A stretch of 64,000 nt of DNA. It comes from Sipunculus nudus. Taxonomy: Eukaryota > Annelida > Sipuncula > Golfingiida > Sipunculidae. This document shows, piece by piece, positions 13,633-27,010 of this stretch. The stretch is taken from NCBI GenBank assembly GCA_026874595.1, contig CM049309.1, positions 4,686,076 through 4,750,075 of the forward strand. Reading direction: 5' to 3'. The position numbers were made by a program, and so were the translations under genes. Each line of letters opens with the position of its first letter. The first letter of the stretch is position 1. The notes under the pieces are model-generated. The model was given only the letters and a program-made list of their open reading frames with translations, searched no databases and was not told the DNA's origin.

Positions 13633-14289
13633 AATCCTAAGTTACTGTGACAACAAAAAGTTACTGTGAAGAGACTAATGGTTAACAAACAACATGGGGA
13701 TGGACACTGCCCATGTATCATAACATGACCCATTAATAAGACAGGTACACATATCAAAAGCTGTTGCAAATAATCTAAAGAGGACACCTACAAAATAAAA
13801 TACAGTCTTGTCATAGAAGTTCAGGCTGTAGTGAACATTCCAATTCTCCAGAGTCTGTGATCCTTGCAATGAATCCGAGCACAAATTTTCACCAACTGCA
13901 TCATCTCAACAACAGATTGAGTTAACACACATATAGAAACAGCAAAGAGTAAAAATAAAACTCTTTTACATGACTGAACTTCATTTAATATTCAGTTACC
14001 ATTAATTTTCTGTGTCCTTATTGGTGCTGCATAAAAGCTGTATATATTGGTACTGAACAAATTATTACATACCCATTAATAAACATGCAGTCGGGTTATT
14101 TGGTTATTCCTTGTTATGAATTACATACATATATATATATATATATGGAAAAAGGTTCACAAACTGATTTGCATATTGTCATGCCATATCTTGAATCAGT
14201 CATCTAATGAGTCGCCTGTACACAGTCCTAATAGAACAAGCAAATTTGTTGAATTGATATCTCACGCTTCTGCCTCTTGTTAATTTTTA

Positions 14290-14660
14290 GCTTCCTGTGA
14301 TCTTCATTCTTGCCTTCTGAATGTTTTAGTTTTTATTTCCCCATGAAGATGTCTCCACAAGTAACAGTGCCTGCTTTTTAGTTTTTATTTTCCCCTGAAG
14401 ATGTCTCCACATGTCATAAATTTTGTTGTGAATTAGGAACAAAATGGAAAATTTTGTTTTGTTTTTGACCTGGTGATAACAAATTTTCAGGCAGACACTC
14501 CAAAACCAATCACAACCAAGGTATACATCAGAGCAATCACTGACCCATAATTGAATGAAATCTGATAAATTTTAGGAAAGTTACTGCACAGAAACAAAAA
14601 ACCTGATGGAGGGACAGACAGACAAACCAAAATCAATGTCCCCTGTTCTGCAGAAGCAGG
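14290..14660 (-). repeat. Dispersed repeat, copy 1 (antisense to copy at 41.44 kb)
   Basis: In inverse orientation it shares a long recognisable order of segments with 41440-41730: GTCTGTC near the edge, the block around ACTCCAAAACCAATC, and GAAGATGTCTCCACATGT then AAAACTAAAA. The GAAGATGTCTCCAC block occurs twice here, suggesting a small internal duplication. No ORF, so a non-autonomous interspersed element. Confidence 0.6.
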
Positions 14661-15279
14661 GAACAATTATCATGTATTAGTCTAATCCAGACAAAGGTAC
14701 CTCCTGAAACTAGTACATGTATTACAGAAATTTCCCTCTGGACAGCTATGATCTGTGCCCCCTTTTCTTTGACAGAGAAGTTTTAGAAAGTTTTCTGGCC
14801 TAGTTAATAATGATTAAAAGATTACGAACTGGGGCATAGACAATACTGGGGAGTTACAACAATAACAATAAACAGATTAGTTTGGCTGCCTTTTACCTTC
14901 AAATACAGGTGCTTTTATCACACTAACTAATATATTTTGGAATTTTATGAATTCCTAAAAAAAACTGAATTAATATACCTTTACTTAAGCTATATACAAC
15001 TGACCATCATGTCTTTTATATTACATTATAAGGTCGAAAGGGATTAGATAAACAGCCAAAAATGATGACAGTTCACCACAGATTTCTATTAAATACACAA
15101 CCAGAAAGATAAATATACTTTTTTTAAATATTCTGTGTACTTAAGTACTCCATTGACAGACTGACTCTATTAGTAATTAAAGTTACAGTAACTGAAGTTT
15201 GAGAGCATGTTTAAACTGACCTTTATGGAAAAATCCCCAATGACTAAAATTGTAAAGCTCCACACCTGTATGTACATCA

Positions 15280-15690
15280 CTTACATTAGACTTACCTGTT
15301 ACCTGGAAGCTAAGGTCTAAATCACAATCAGCACACACCAAGGCAATCAGCGTTGTTCATATCTCAGCGACATTAAAACTTCAGTCAGCTCTTTGTGAGG
15401 GCTGGTAATGAACACAGAACGACGCACTTCAGTCACCCAGTCTAAAGGCACTGTTTGAAATATGATATTTTGATCTTTGTCTAAACAAAACCATAACACT
15501 GGCACCATGGCCTTCTGTAATTTAACCCATGCCCACAGTCGATAAGCCAGTATCCTATTGCCAGCAAGGCTGTAAATTTTACTTTCCATGTGAGTACCAA
15601 TGCAATCAAGAAGCCTACGCTAAACATAACAGTGAGGCATAAACTAACATAAGAAGCTCCATGGGTCCTTGTAGTTCCCAAGGTCACCGG
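15280..15690 (-). other. Exon-like minus-strand region with an 80-codon ORF and GTAAGT donor
   Basis: An ATG-initiated minus-strand ORF (15589-15347, 80 codons) has a varied, protein-like composition (for example LDWVTEVRRSVFITSPHKEL). An overlapping frame (15687-15481) encodes a hydrophobic segment. About 50 bases after the stop lies CAG then GTAACAG then GTAAGT, a good donor on the same strand. A 5' exon with an upstream ORF, or a decayed gene or element fragment, would both fit. I do not recognise the sequence. Confidence 0.25.
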
Positions 15691-16129
15691 TTATTTTTTA
15701 TTCAGCCTCCACAGAAGCTGAATGACGTTATTTCTCAAAACATTCAGATCCTGACCAAGATATATTTAGCTTTGCGGTTAAGGTACTCTGTGTCTTTATT
15801 GAGTTTCGCCCAATTATTTCCTTCTATTGACATCCGGTGACAGGGAGTTTCAGCAATAATGTTCTTTGCCTGCTGGCTTTAAGCTATCAATAGAACTCTG
15901 ACTCACATGCAGTTCCTTTTAAATCTGTAATGGATCTAAAGAAATATTTCCTCTTTGAATGCCCAACCCATCACAATATTTTACTTTGTAATCTAATGAA
16001 GAAAAAGGATTTTTTTTCTTAAAATGGTTCCTGCAATGGTAAAAACACAGAAGTTGGATGGCAAAACTCTATTTAGTGCTACAGTTATGATTTATCAATG
16101 TCAATACACATGCAAAATGCAATTAAGTG

Positions 16130-16320
16130 TTTGATGCAAAATGGCAGTAAAGTTTTCACCTATGCAGAGGAGGTTATGTTCCCCAGATGTTTGATTTTTG
16201 TGGGTTGTTTATCTGTTAGCATGAGTAAGCAAAGACTACTGAATGAACTTTCACAAAACTTTAAGGAGGACAGGGAAAAGGGTTATGGAATATCACATTA
16301 TGTTTTTTTTATTGCTTCAG
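16130..16320 (+). repeat. Dispersed repeat fragment (same superfamily as 47.7 kb)
   Basis: The order GGAGGTTATGTTCCCC, GTTTATCTGTTAGCATGAGT, AAAGACTACTGAATGAACTT and TCACAAAACTTTAAGGAGGA matches a pattern seen at 47.7-47.9 kb (GTTTGTCTGTTAGCA, AAAGTTATGAGTGGATTTTG). The 135-codon ORF across it is therefore most likely repeat-derived. Confidence 0.5.
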
Positions 16321-16577
16321 GTATTCGGTATAAAATTGAATGCCCAGTCACATCACAAATTGTGCCGTGTTGTGCTGCAAAAAGTCACTGCACAGTTCTG
16401 AAAGTAATGAGCTGCCCATGGATACTAAAGGCTGTGCTGTGCCATACAATCCTTCCTTCAAAGGAAAATTCTACACTTTTACACTTTGTAGTGCCACATG
16501 ACTAATACTCAACATCAAATAAGAATTCCACTACCTGAACTGACCAATCACATAATATGATCATATCTATGTACATA

Positions 16578-16995
16578 CAGTAAGTGTCATTTATCTGAAA
16601 AGATCAAGGGACAGGGTTTTTGTTCAGATAAACAGTCATTCAGATAAATGATTGTTCAGATAAACAATTCCCCATGATTCCTCATGATAGCCAACCTGCA
16701 ACCGAACACCTGAGTTTACCAGAGACTGACATTAATTAATGAAGCATGTCCAAAATTAATGTTAGCAGCAGCATTTTTATAAAGTTTTTCATAAATTTAA
16801 TCAATTTATCATGTTAAATATATTAAAATTATTGCTGATTGGTCCTGAAAAATCAAAATTCATTTCATTGATCACTGAATATTTTTTTCATTGTTCTGAT
16901 TTTGAATAATTTAATGGTCAAATTAAGATTCTTGGTTTAAATTCCAGATAACCGATTTTTAGATAAACTGTGTGAGGATAAATGACATTCTATTG
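16578..16995. mobile_element. pogo/Tigger-like MITE, 418 bp, TA target duplication
   Basis: The left end CAGTAAGTGTCATTTATCTG and the right end, whose reverse complement reads CAATAGAATGTCATTTATCC, form imperfect terminal inverted repeats starting CA(G/A)TA. They are flanked by TA on both sides (16576-16577 and 16996-16997). Internal sequence repeats GTTCAGATAAACA several times. There is no transposase ORF. The termini and TA duplication fit the Tc1/mariner-pogo group. Confidence 0.6.
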
Positions 16996-18780
16996 TATAT
17001 TGTGCTTAGTTTGAACAGGCTATGAGTGTATGTATCTTATTCTGTGGTAAAATGTTGCAAGGTGCATTATGTGGTATGGCCCGGCCTGAAGGCATCTTAT
17101 TAAACCATACATCTTAAACCAAAAGAGTCAAGCAGGGGTGGTGCACACGTGTCTGCAATTTAAACTTCTGATCCATGAATAGACCTAGTTATTAACACAT
17201 GAAGGGTCTCTTCCTTTGAAAAATATGTAGCACTCTGTGAAGAACAAATTTCTCAGTCCAAACTATTCACACGATGAGCATAACATACATAAAGACCGAC
17301 CCACTGTAAGACGAGAAAAAAGACATGAATGTGGTTTCTGTTTGGACAGGTATTAGGTGTAAAATGTTTTTCAACTTAGGTGCATTCACATGAAAGGTTT
17401 TAAGTGTATTCAATAGAGTCCAGTGTCGTTATGAGAACGCAAGTAGCATACATAATAAGGATCTAGCCACTCAAGAGAAAGTGTTCATCTTGTATTTCTC
17501 ATCTCTAACCATACAAAAAGTACAGTAAATCAAACACTGTCTGAGGCGTTTTGTTGTGTTTGTTTAGGGGAAATTTAAATACAATCCTAATTACCAACAT
17601 TTTTCCTCAAATTCTTTGGATGAAATTTTCAATTGAAAATCCATTCATGAAAAACAATATTTCCTTGGTGAATGTTTCTAATAATCCTTCCTTGAATAAT
17701 CCCCATACATGATATTAATTTGACATTATTATACTACTGTGCTTCCTAAACTAAGTGATCTATATGTGTGAGTGGGTTTATGAAAATGGAAGGTTGTTCT
17801 CTTTATTATTAATTATGGAGTAACCACTTCTGCACTTCAGAACCACCTAGTGTTTATTCATTGAACTACATAAAGTGTGTGTACATAATTAAGACATCTA
17901 TACTGAATGATTCCTTTGTATATCCTATTACAGTAGAATGGATTGATGTATAGCAGTATTTTCAATGCAATGAGCTAAAATGTGGTTAAATTTACTGTTT
18001 ATTCAAGTAAAGAGATACTTAAACATTATTTAAAACATATATATTGATCAAAGTATGAATACCATATGGTGCTGAGAAGCAAAAGCAGTGTTACCATATA
18101 TAACAATAGTTGTGTTGAAAGGTTCCCCATCCACTTTTTTTTTTAACTCATCACTCCCTTTATGATGTTTCCTCTGAAGCCCCAATACATTTTTACTTAA
18201 GGATGATCAAATTTAAGTGTTGACCTTAAAGAACTGCAACTGGAGCAGGCATCTAGTGGAGCAATCTGGTTCTAGTGATCAAGATGTCACAGGATTTAGG
18301 AAATGATATGGATAAAAATCTGCCACTGAGGAAAGCTGTCCAACTGAAATGTCCAGTAACTCCAGTCCACAACATGTAATGGACACAATTAGCCAAACTA
18401 GGAAACTAAATGACAGAAAATAATTGGATCTATGTCATGTTGCTCCATGATGAATGCCTGGAGTAGAGATATATCACCAGTACAGCAGTGTAATGCTGAC
18501 AGATCACCACCAGAGTCACAGAAGGTTACAGGGATTACTGATTCTGCAGGAGCAATAGCAATGATGATGGCTGGGTCTGTTATAGGGGACCAGCTGATGC
18601 TTTGATCAGGGTCATCATGTTTATCATCTCATCCACAGGGTCGGCTATTTCAAACCTGTACATCCAAATTTTGTCCCTTTGGCTGTTGCTGCTGGTAATA
18701 TGACATACAGAGCTGGACTGATACAGGGTATAACATATCAGCTGAACTGTGCCTACCTCAATATAGGTCCTAAATGATGA

Positions 18781-21700
18781 GTTGAGCATGTCCTGACTGA
18801 TGGGCTGAAGAGAACCAGTCAGACAAGACAGGTTCTGACTGATGGGCTGAAGAGAACTAGTCAGACAAGACAGGTTCTGACTGATGGGCTGAGCAGAGCA
18901 AGTCAGACCAGACAGGTTCTGACTGATGGGCTGAACAGAACCAGTCAGACCAGACAGGTTCTGACTGTTGGGCTGGAGAGAACGAGTCAAACCAGACAGG
19001 TTTTCTGAATGATGGGCTGAACAGAGCCAGTCAGACCAGACATGTTCTGACTGATGAGCTGAACAGAACCAATCAGACCAGACAGGTTCCGACTAATGAG
19101 CTGAAGAGAACTACTCAGACCAGACAGGTTCTGACTGATGGGCTGAAGAGAACCAGTCAGATTTGACAGGTTCTGACTGATGGGCTGAGCAGAGCAAATC
19201 AGACCAGACAGGTTCTGACTGATGTACTGAAGAGAACTAGTCAGACAAAGACAGGTTCTGAGTGATGGACTGAAGAGAACTAGTCAGACAAGACAGATTC
19301 TGACTGATTGGCTGAAATGAAATAGTCAGGCCTGACAGGTTCTGACTGATGGGCTGAACAGAACCAGTCAGACCAGACAGGTTCTGACTGAAGAGAACTA
19401 GTCAGACCAGACAGGTTCTGAATGATGGGCGGAACAGAGAAAGTCAGACGAGATAGGTTCTGAATGATGGGCTGAAGAGAACCAGTCAGACCAGACAGGT
19501 TTTGAATGATGGGCTGAAGAGAACTAGTCAGACCAGACACGTTCTAAATGATGGGCTGAAGAGAACTAGTCAGACCTGACAGGTTCTGACTGATGGGCTG
19601 AGCAGAGCAAGTCAGACCAGACAGGTTCTGACTGATGGACTGAGCAAAGCAAGTCAGACTAGACAGGTTCTGACTGAAGGGCTGAAAAGAACCAGTCAGA
19701 CCAGACAGGTTCTGACTGTTGGGCTTAAGAGAACCAGTCAGACCAGACAGGTTCTGAATGATGGACTGAAGAGAGCCAATCAGACCAGACAGGTTCTGAA
19801 TGATGTGCTGAAAAGAACCAGTCAGACCTGACAGGTTCTGACTAATGGGCTGAAGAGAACTAGTCAGACCTGACAGGTTCTCACTGATGGGCTGAGCAGA
19901 GCAAGTCAGACCAGACAGGTTCTGACTGATGGGCTGAAGAGAGCCAGTCAGAACAGACAGGTTCTGACTGATGGGCTGAACTGAATCAGTCAGACCAGAC
20001 AGGTTCTGACTGATGGGTTGAACAGAACAAGTCAGACCAGACAGGTTCTGAATGACTGATTGGCTGAAGAAAACTAGTCAGACCAGACAGGTTCTGAATG
20101 ATGGGCTGAACAGAGCAAGTCAGACATGACAGGTTCTGAATAATGGGCTGAAGAGAACCAGTCAGACCAGACAGGTTCTGACTGATGGGTTGAACAGAAC
20201 AAGTCAGACCAGACAGGTTCTGAATGACTGATTGGCTGAAGAGAACTAGTCAGAACAGACAGGTTCTGAATGATGGGCTGAACAGAGCAAGTCAGACATG
20301 ACAGGTTCTGAATGATGGGCTAAAGAGAACCAGTCAGACCAGACAGGTTCTGACTGATGGGCTGAGCAGAGCAAGTCAGACCAGACAGGTTCTGACTAAT
20401 GGACTGAAGGGAACCAGTCAGACTAGACAGGTTCTGACTGAAGGGCTGAAAAGAACCAGTCAGACCAGACAGGTTCTAACTGTTGGGCTGAACAGAGCAA
20501 GTCAGAGAAGATAGGTTCTGAATGATGGGCTGAAGAGAACCAGTCAGACCAGACAGGTTTTGAATGATGGGCTGAAGAGAACTAGTCAGACCAGACAGGT
20601 TCTGAATGATGGGCTGAAGAGAACTAGTCAGACAAGACAGGTTCTGACTGATGGACTGAAGGGAACCAGTCAGACTAGACAGGTTCTGACTGAAGGGCTG
20701 AAAAGAACCAGTCAGACCAGACAGGTTCTGACTGTTGGGCTGAACAGAGCAAGTCAGACAAGATAGGTTCTGAATGATGGGCTGAAGAGAACCAGTCAGA
20801 CCAGACAGGTTTTGAATGATGGGCTGAAGAGAACTAGTCAGACCAGACACGTTCTAAATGATGGGCTGAAGAGAACTAGTCAGACCTGACAGGTTCTCAC
20901 TGATGGGCTGAGCAGAGCAAGTCAGACCAGACAGGTTCTGACTGATGGATTGAACAGAACTAGTCAGACCAGACAGGTTCTGACTGATGGACTGAAGAGA
21001 ACTAGTCAGACCAGACAGGTTCTGACTGATGGACTGAAGAGAACTAGTCAGACCAGACAGGTTCTGACTGATGGACTGAAGAGAGCCAGTCAGAACAGAC
21101 AGGTTCTGACTGATGGGCTGAACTGAACCAGTCAGACCAGACAGGTTCTGACTGATGGGTTGAACAGAACAAGTCAGACCAGATAGGTTCTGAATGACTG
21201 ATTGGCTGAAGGGAACTAGTCAGACCAGACAGGTTCTGAATGATTGGCTGAACAGAGCAAGTCAGACATGACAGGTTCTGAATGATGGGCTGAAGAGAAC
21301 CAGTCAGACCAGACAGGTTCTGACTGATGGGCTGAAGAGAACCAGTCAGACCAGACAGGTTCTGAATGATGGGCTGAACAGAGCAAGTCAGACCATACAG
21401 GTTCTGATTAATGGGTTGAAGAGAACTAGTAAGACGTACCAGAAAGGTTCTGAATGATGGGCTGAACAGAACAAGTCAAACCAGACAGGTTCTGACTGAT
21501 GGGCTGAAGAGAACTAGTCAGACCAGACAGGTTCTGAATGATGGGCTGAACAGAGCAAGTCAGACAAGACAGGTTCTGAATGATGGGCTGAAGAGAACCA
21601 GTCAGACCAGACAGGTTCTGAATGATGGGCTGAAGAGAACTAGTCAGACCTGACAGGTTCCAACTGAAGGGCTGAAAATAACCAGTCAGACAAGACAGGT

Positions 21701-21960
21701 TCTGACTGATGGGCTGAAGAGAACCATTCAGACCAGACAGGTTCTGACTGATGGGCTGAAGAGAACCAGTCAGACCAGACAGGTTCTATATGATGGGCTG
21801 AAGAGAACCAGTCAGACCAAACAGGTTCTGACTGATGGGCTGAAGAGAAAAAAGTCAGACCAGACAGGTTCTGAATGATGGGCTGAACAAAGCCAGTCAG
21901 ACCAGACAGGTTCTGACTGATAGGCTGAACAGAACCAGTCAGACCAAACAGGTTCTGACT
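18781..21960. repeat. 42-bp minisatellite, about 75 copies (3.2 kb)
   Basis: The head-to-tail unit is about 42 bp (GACCAGACAGGTTCTGACTG then ATGGGCTGAAGAGAACCAGT, CA). Positions vary between AAC/AGC, CAG/TAG and CTGACTGATGGG/CTGAATGATGGG, and occasional 4-bp insertions occur (AATGACTGATTGG). Blocks recur at larger spacing: a distinctive TTTGAATGAT block is found at 19501, 20559 and 20811, so 252-bp (six-unit) and about 1.3-kb higher-order repeats exist. Because 42 is divisible by 3, long ORFs with 14-residue repeats appear on both strands, broken by the indels. Edges decay at 21960-22080. Confidence 0.95.
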
Positions 21961-22079
21961 GATGACTAAAATGAGACACTTTGTCTACAGATCCTGACTG
22001 GTGGTTTAAAATGAGACAATCTGTCTGAAGATGCTGACTGGTGGTCTTAACTGACTGATACAGCTGGGTTATAGGTGAA

Positions 22080-24048
22080 CTAAACTGAGCTAGCAGGATT
22101 AAAGATTCTTACTTAAAGGCTAAACTGAATGATACATCAACTAAAGGATTCATGACATTCATGGTACTTAGGGTTAAAAATGATAATTAAATCCACTATG
22201 TGAGCAAACACTGTGTTATTATATAAACATATATTACCTTTAGTGTGACATTTAATGTGCACAGCTGTAGTGCCAGGCCCTGTCAAGTTCTAAAGCACAC
22301 ATATACTGTGTTTACATTTGTTAATTACCCATGTGCTTATTACTATCACAGTTGGTCAACCCTGGGTGCCATTTACACTGAACAAATTTACCTGACATGT
22401 CAGATTAAACCTGGGTAAGTAACAACCTCTTAAGCAAGGTAAGTTCACTCATAATGAATACACAGCTGGGGTCTGCATAACCCGGTCAAAAGAGCATGCT
22501 GACCTGGGTCAAGTCTGGTGAAATCTCCATTGTATGTACAGCCACACCCACAGTACAGCTACGCTCAATCACCACTGAAAACATTATGTAATAATAGATC
22601 ATAACAAGTCTGCTGACATAAGGCAGCTAAATATTATTATGCACTCTTTGACCTTTACTTCAAAGGTTTACAGGCCTCATTCAACCCTACCTGGGGTCTG
22701 CCCTGGTCTTTTCAACTATAATCATAATACCAGACTCCTAACAGTATGGGTGTTTGGTTTATATAAACTAATTATAGTCACAGCTGGCTATGTCACAGTC
22801 TTGTAATAATAATTATTTACTCTATAGATTTCAACCCCCTGTCACCTATTTTTTTGTGATATTTTCTTAAAAATTTATTTAGTTAACTACTAAAAATCAG
22901 CTTATGTTACCAGAAGCAATTTGTGATAATTTCAATTAATTTGAAATAAATATATTTACTTTTATGACAGAGATGATTTTTCTTTGAAGAGCTGCATATA
23001 TGATGGCATCATTTTAGTGGCCATATCTGTTTATCAACATGATATAGGAGAGACATGGATGTAATGTACCGAATGTTGCATACTTAAAATTTAAATACCA
23101 CACCCTTCAACAGCATCCTGATCAAATTTGACCTGTTATCTTCACAGTGTAATGATTTACTAATATGGTTCACATTATATAATCACATATGGGACCAAGA
23201 ACAAATGTGACCCCTGACCCTAATACCAAAGAATGGCTCTGACCTTCTCCTAGACAAAGAAATAGCCATCACTCACAATGGTATAGTTCTTTATAATTAA
23301 AAACATATAAAAGTGATTAAGGTGACCTAAAAAATCAAATGGTTTGTTCCTTGGCTGTTATCCTAACCCACTACAATATATTTAATCAAATTCTGAGCTT
23401 TTGCACAGAGCTGCTTACAGACAAACTAAATAACAAAGGGTAAAAAATACCTTGCCACCAGGTTGAAGGATAATAACCGCATGCCCAGCTTCTGTTCGTT
23501 TAACATTTAACCTGTCTCATCAAATAGCAAGGTCCTTCTGACACATCAATGTGTCATATCATATATAAACCTCCAGTATGAGCCAGTGTTGATAGTAAGA
23601 CACTCCACACTGGAATGTAGAACTATAAATTTAACATATATAGGTGGCTATTGGAACCTTGTTTACCCCAGCCCGGGATGCTTAGATCATTACAGGTCTT
23701 ATATATACTAATTTCTTAAACAAATGGCAAAAGCATGTATGTACAGCACTACAAGTAAACATGAAGCCTATTCATACAAAACAGTTCTCAAACTCAAAGT
23801 TTATATAATTTATCAGACTTCAATATACATTGATATTCTTTCAGTGATTTACTGTATATATCTATGATATATAGTACATGTATTTAGAACCAGCATAAGT
23901 TTTGTGTCTCTGGCATAAAATGTGTATAAAGACCTGTATGTCAGAATTGCCGCACCAGCCGTATCAGAAAAAAGCACTGAAAATCTTGATGAGGACACAA
24001 TTATTTTCATATTTTTTTACATTGCCTCATTGCTTTAAAGTATTTCAT
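22080..24048. other. Non-coding DNA without recognised features
   Basis: AT-rich with no long ORFs. One minus-strand stretch near 23455-23520 reads KRTEAGHAVIILQPGGK up to an AAG/GTATTT donor and follows a GACAG acceptor, so it could be a short exon. The acceptor lacks a pyrimidine tract. Otherwise I see nothing. Confidence 0.4.
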
Positions 24049-24050
24049 TA

Positions 24051-24210
24051 CAGTGGAACCTGTCTGAAAGGCCACCTGTCCATTAAGACCCCTTTTGGTC
24101 AAACCACTAGCATTCACATTAGTTTAAACTAACCTTTCTTAAAAGACCTCCTGTGAATAAAGAACACTTCTGGCCAGTCCCATGGGTTGTCTTATTATAC
24201 AGGTTTCACT
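24051..24210. mobile_element. Short pogo/Tigger-like MITE, about 160 bp
   Basis: Left end CAGTGGAACCTGTCTGAAAG. The right end's reverse complement begins AGTGAAACCTGTATAATAAG. TA dinucleotides flank both ends (24049-24050 and 24211-24212). The ends match the general pattern of Tigger-type inverted repeats. No ORF. Confidence 0.45.
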
Positions 24211-24212
24211 TA

Positions 24213-26300
24213 TTATGAATATACCTGACCAACCATTCAATGTTTCTTTACTTTCTAATAACATCCACAATTTGCAAATGAAAAGATCCTGTTTAAACTA
24301 AGCGTATTGGTATATCAACCTGCATGTGTGCTGAGTTTCTGACTGCATACAAATATTTTTCTTTTGGGTTATAGGATTTATAGTTTGTAGTTGCACATGT
24401 ACATGTGTCCTTTTGTGCTAATTCCTCACTCACACCCTGGTGTTGAGATTACCAGCTGTTTATGGGGATATGATTTTGATAGCATGGATAGCTTTTGCAG
24501 TGCAGTTTAGCTATGACTAGAATCACCATTCAAAGTAGGCCCTATTATAAGTAAAACTAGAATACTTACTGTGTCATGCAAAAACAAAAAGGCAAAAACA
24601 TGTCCAATCTAGACCTCCCACTGCTGCATACCATGCAACTACCAACTATATGACTGCAATGGTTTATCAATAACTTAATTAAAATATAAAATGATGCAAG
24701 ATTATGGAAATTGATGAAAATCATGAGATACAGAAAATAAGTGTATTTATCTTAGTATTTTACAGCAATCAAAATGCATCTAAAATATCCATTATTTTCC
24801 CTGGTAAGTATGGGCAAAATTTTAAAAATTAAAAGCTAAATACTATACTTATATGTTAAACATATGCTCCTATTATATCTGAAATAATCAGGGACAGATT
24901 TACAGGGCCCTCTATTGAGACCAAAGAAATCTGTGAATAATGTACACTCAAGAGAAGTGTCATATGTTGAATTGGAGCCACTGCAGGCAAGAGTTATGCA
25001 TAAAGTGTATTAGTGGTTATGGCTCACTTTTTCCTATAGCCAGGGCGTTGCCCCCCCCCCCCCCCCAATGAATCTCTCAGACCCTATGTCCACCCCTGAT
25101 GATACATAAATCTTTTATCAATAACTGATTACCAGCCTGCTCAATTCACATAAAAAATGGTTTCAAACCGATTTGCTTTTGCCATGTGGTAAAGGTATTT
25201 AACATGCCCCTTTAGGGATTAGATGATAAGGTTGAAATTAGGGTAGAGAACCAGTTTAAAACATACTGTGACGATATCTGCCTTTGAAGGCACATTCTGA
25301 ACAGAAGATATGTTGGTGACAAGAAGGCATGCCCCCAGTTCATGCGTAGGTTTTGTGAGTTTTATTTATGTAGTATCATTTTATTGCAAATGAATAATGC
25401 CACAATTTGCCCATCTTACGTTTAACACCATCAATGATTATCATGAAAAACAGACTTAGAACTGCATAGTCCTGACCAAGACTGAATTAATAAACATATG
25501 TTATTTGTGATTCAACGTCAGCTCCCATGTCTATAAAAGACTTGCGTTGCCTGAACAGCAAATACATGGACAAACTGATCAAGCAAGAATAACTGCTCTC
25601 TCTTAAAACAGACCTCTTTTAAAACATATTTCAATTATTAGATTGATTTTGTTCACTGTACTGTAGGTTACTTTCTTGTAACGCGCTACCAGTAATATTA
25701 GGTAAAAGTGTACGGTATTGGTAGTTTCAGAGTTTTTACTGACTCTTCCTTCACATTCATGTAAGCAATTTGTAAACATAATTACATAATACATTTAAAC
25801 ATAATATGTATATAAAAATAAGGGATTTATACTTAATAAATAAATATATCAGGGTGCTTCAGATTGTGTACTATATGTCTTAATACTCTTAGCCACAGGA
25901 TACAACAATCAGCCAGTACCTTATTTATTGTGTCATTGATATCAATGTGTTTATAATGGTCAACCTGTTTTATACCCAAATTTTATGCTCTCTTTCTTAT
26001 TAAATATTATATTATTTTATAAACAGTCCTTATTTTTGTTTATATAAATATATAGTCCGTCCCAGTACCTGTGTCCGCATGTTTTTTCAGGATAACTTTT
26101 TATACAAGTAAAGCAGTGTAAACCTTTCTTGTCCAAAGGTTGCAGTAGCTATTCCGCTGATTACCTGCGCAAAAAGCAATGCCTTACCTTGCTTTAGTTT
26201 TGTATGAGACAAATAATCCAAAATATGACAAATCAAGTTATGTACAGCGTTTACAACTTATTCCTTGCCTGAGAAATGATAATAAACAAGCCAGTCAAAC
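24213..26300. other. Non-coding DNA
   Basis: AT-rich with no supported gene. It contains a 16-base poly-C run at 25051-25066. A minus-strand GTAAGG donor-like site near 26185 has no associated open frame. Confidence 0.4.
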
Positions 26301-26303
26301 TTA

Positions 26304-26351
26304 TGACGTCAGTCAATTGAAGGTGACGCGTGACCGATCACTGTGACGTCT
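26304..26351. promoter_or_regulatory. CRE-like cluster in a promoter-like segment
   Basis: A perfect cAMP-response element palindrome TGACGTCA lies at 26304-26311 and a half-variant TGACGTCT at 26344-26351, with GTGACGCGTGACC between them. The local GC content rises and an ATG in good context follows at 26398. Known biology: CREB/ATF factors bind this palindrome, commonly within a few hundred bases of start sites. Promoter activity here is inferred. Confidence 0.45.
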
Positions 26352-26397
26352 TTGTGAAGTCACTGTTGTCTAACAAACACCAAACGCAGCCATAGAC

Positions 26398-26457
26398 ATG
26401 GAAAGTGTAACATGGAGGAATGTACTGTCCAGCAGTGCCAGGAAGACGCCATTCACG
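26398..26457 (+). CDS. Candidate first coding exon, 20 codons, plus strand
   Basis: ATG at 26398 with G at -3 and +4 starts MESVTWRNVLSSSARKTPFT and reaches ACG|GTATTT, a possible phase-0 donor. Without splicing the frame stops after about 24 codons. It lies about 50 bases downstream of a CRE cluster, the spacing expected for a promoter and 5' UTR. I do not recognise the protein and no confident second exon was found, so this is tentative. Confidence 0.25.
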
Positions 26458-26632
26458 GTATTTCAGCATAAATAACACAAAAGAGTCGTAAAGTAAATAC
26501 ATTTCACATATATAACTTCTTCAACAAAATTGGCGGAAAATCCGTTTATCTACTTCAGGCCAAAGGGCATTTTTAAAGAATATTTTAAAACAAGTATCGT
26601 GAAAAAACATGCGGACACAGGTTTTGGGATGG

Positions 26633-26722
26633 ACTATATATATATACATATATTTATATATATACAAATACATTTACATATATACAAATACATTTACATA
26701 TATATAAATATATATATATATT
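26633..26722. repeat. TA/CATATATA-rich simple repeat
   Basis: Degenerate alternating purine-pyrimidine tract with units such as ACAAATACATTTACATATAT repeated twice. No gene content. Confidence 0.8.
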
Positions 26723-27010
26723 ATAATTTTATAAATGACATATAAGTACGATGTACTAAAATATAAGTGCATGTCAGTAAGAAAGGCTTGGATTTTAGAA
26801 AAAAACTTGAGTCAAAAATACACTAAAACAGAATATTAATATTATTATACATATATATTGTATAAAAAGTAAAAAAAAAGTGATAAACGCATACAAATTA
26901 TAATATTGATACTTTTGTTACACATGTGATCATCAAATGTATGGAGGTATTTTAGACAAGCGCTAAGTATAAGTTAATATAGCTTAAAATGCCCGCGGTC
27001 AGAACGCGGT

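Noticed and set aside
16098-16505. Plus-strand 135-codon ORF
   Set aside because: Overlaps a dispersed repeat fragment related to 47.7 kb. Composition is not protein-like and no domain is recognisable.
18580-20850. Minus-strand ORFs of 136, 86 and 124 codons with 14-residue repeats, and the plus-strand 68-codon ORF
   Set aside because: They are translations of the 42-bp minisatellite. Equivalent repeats open on the opposite strand and indels break every frame, so they are not called genes.
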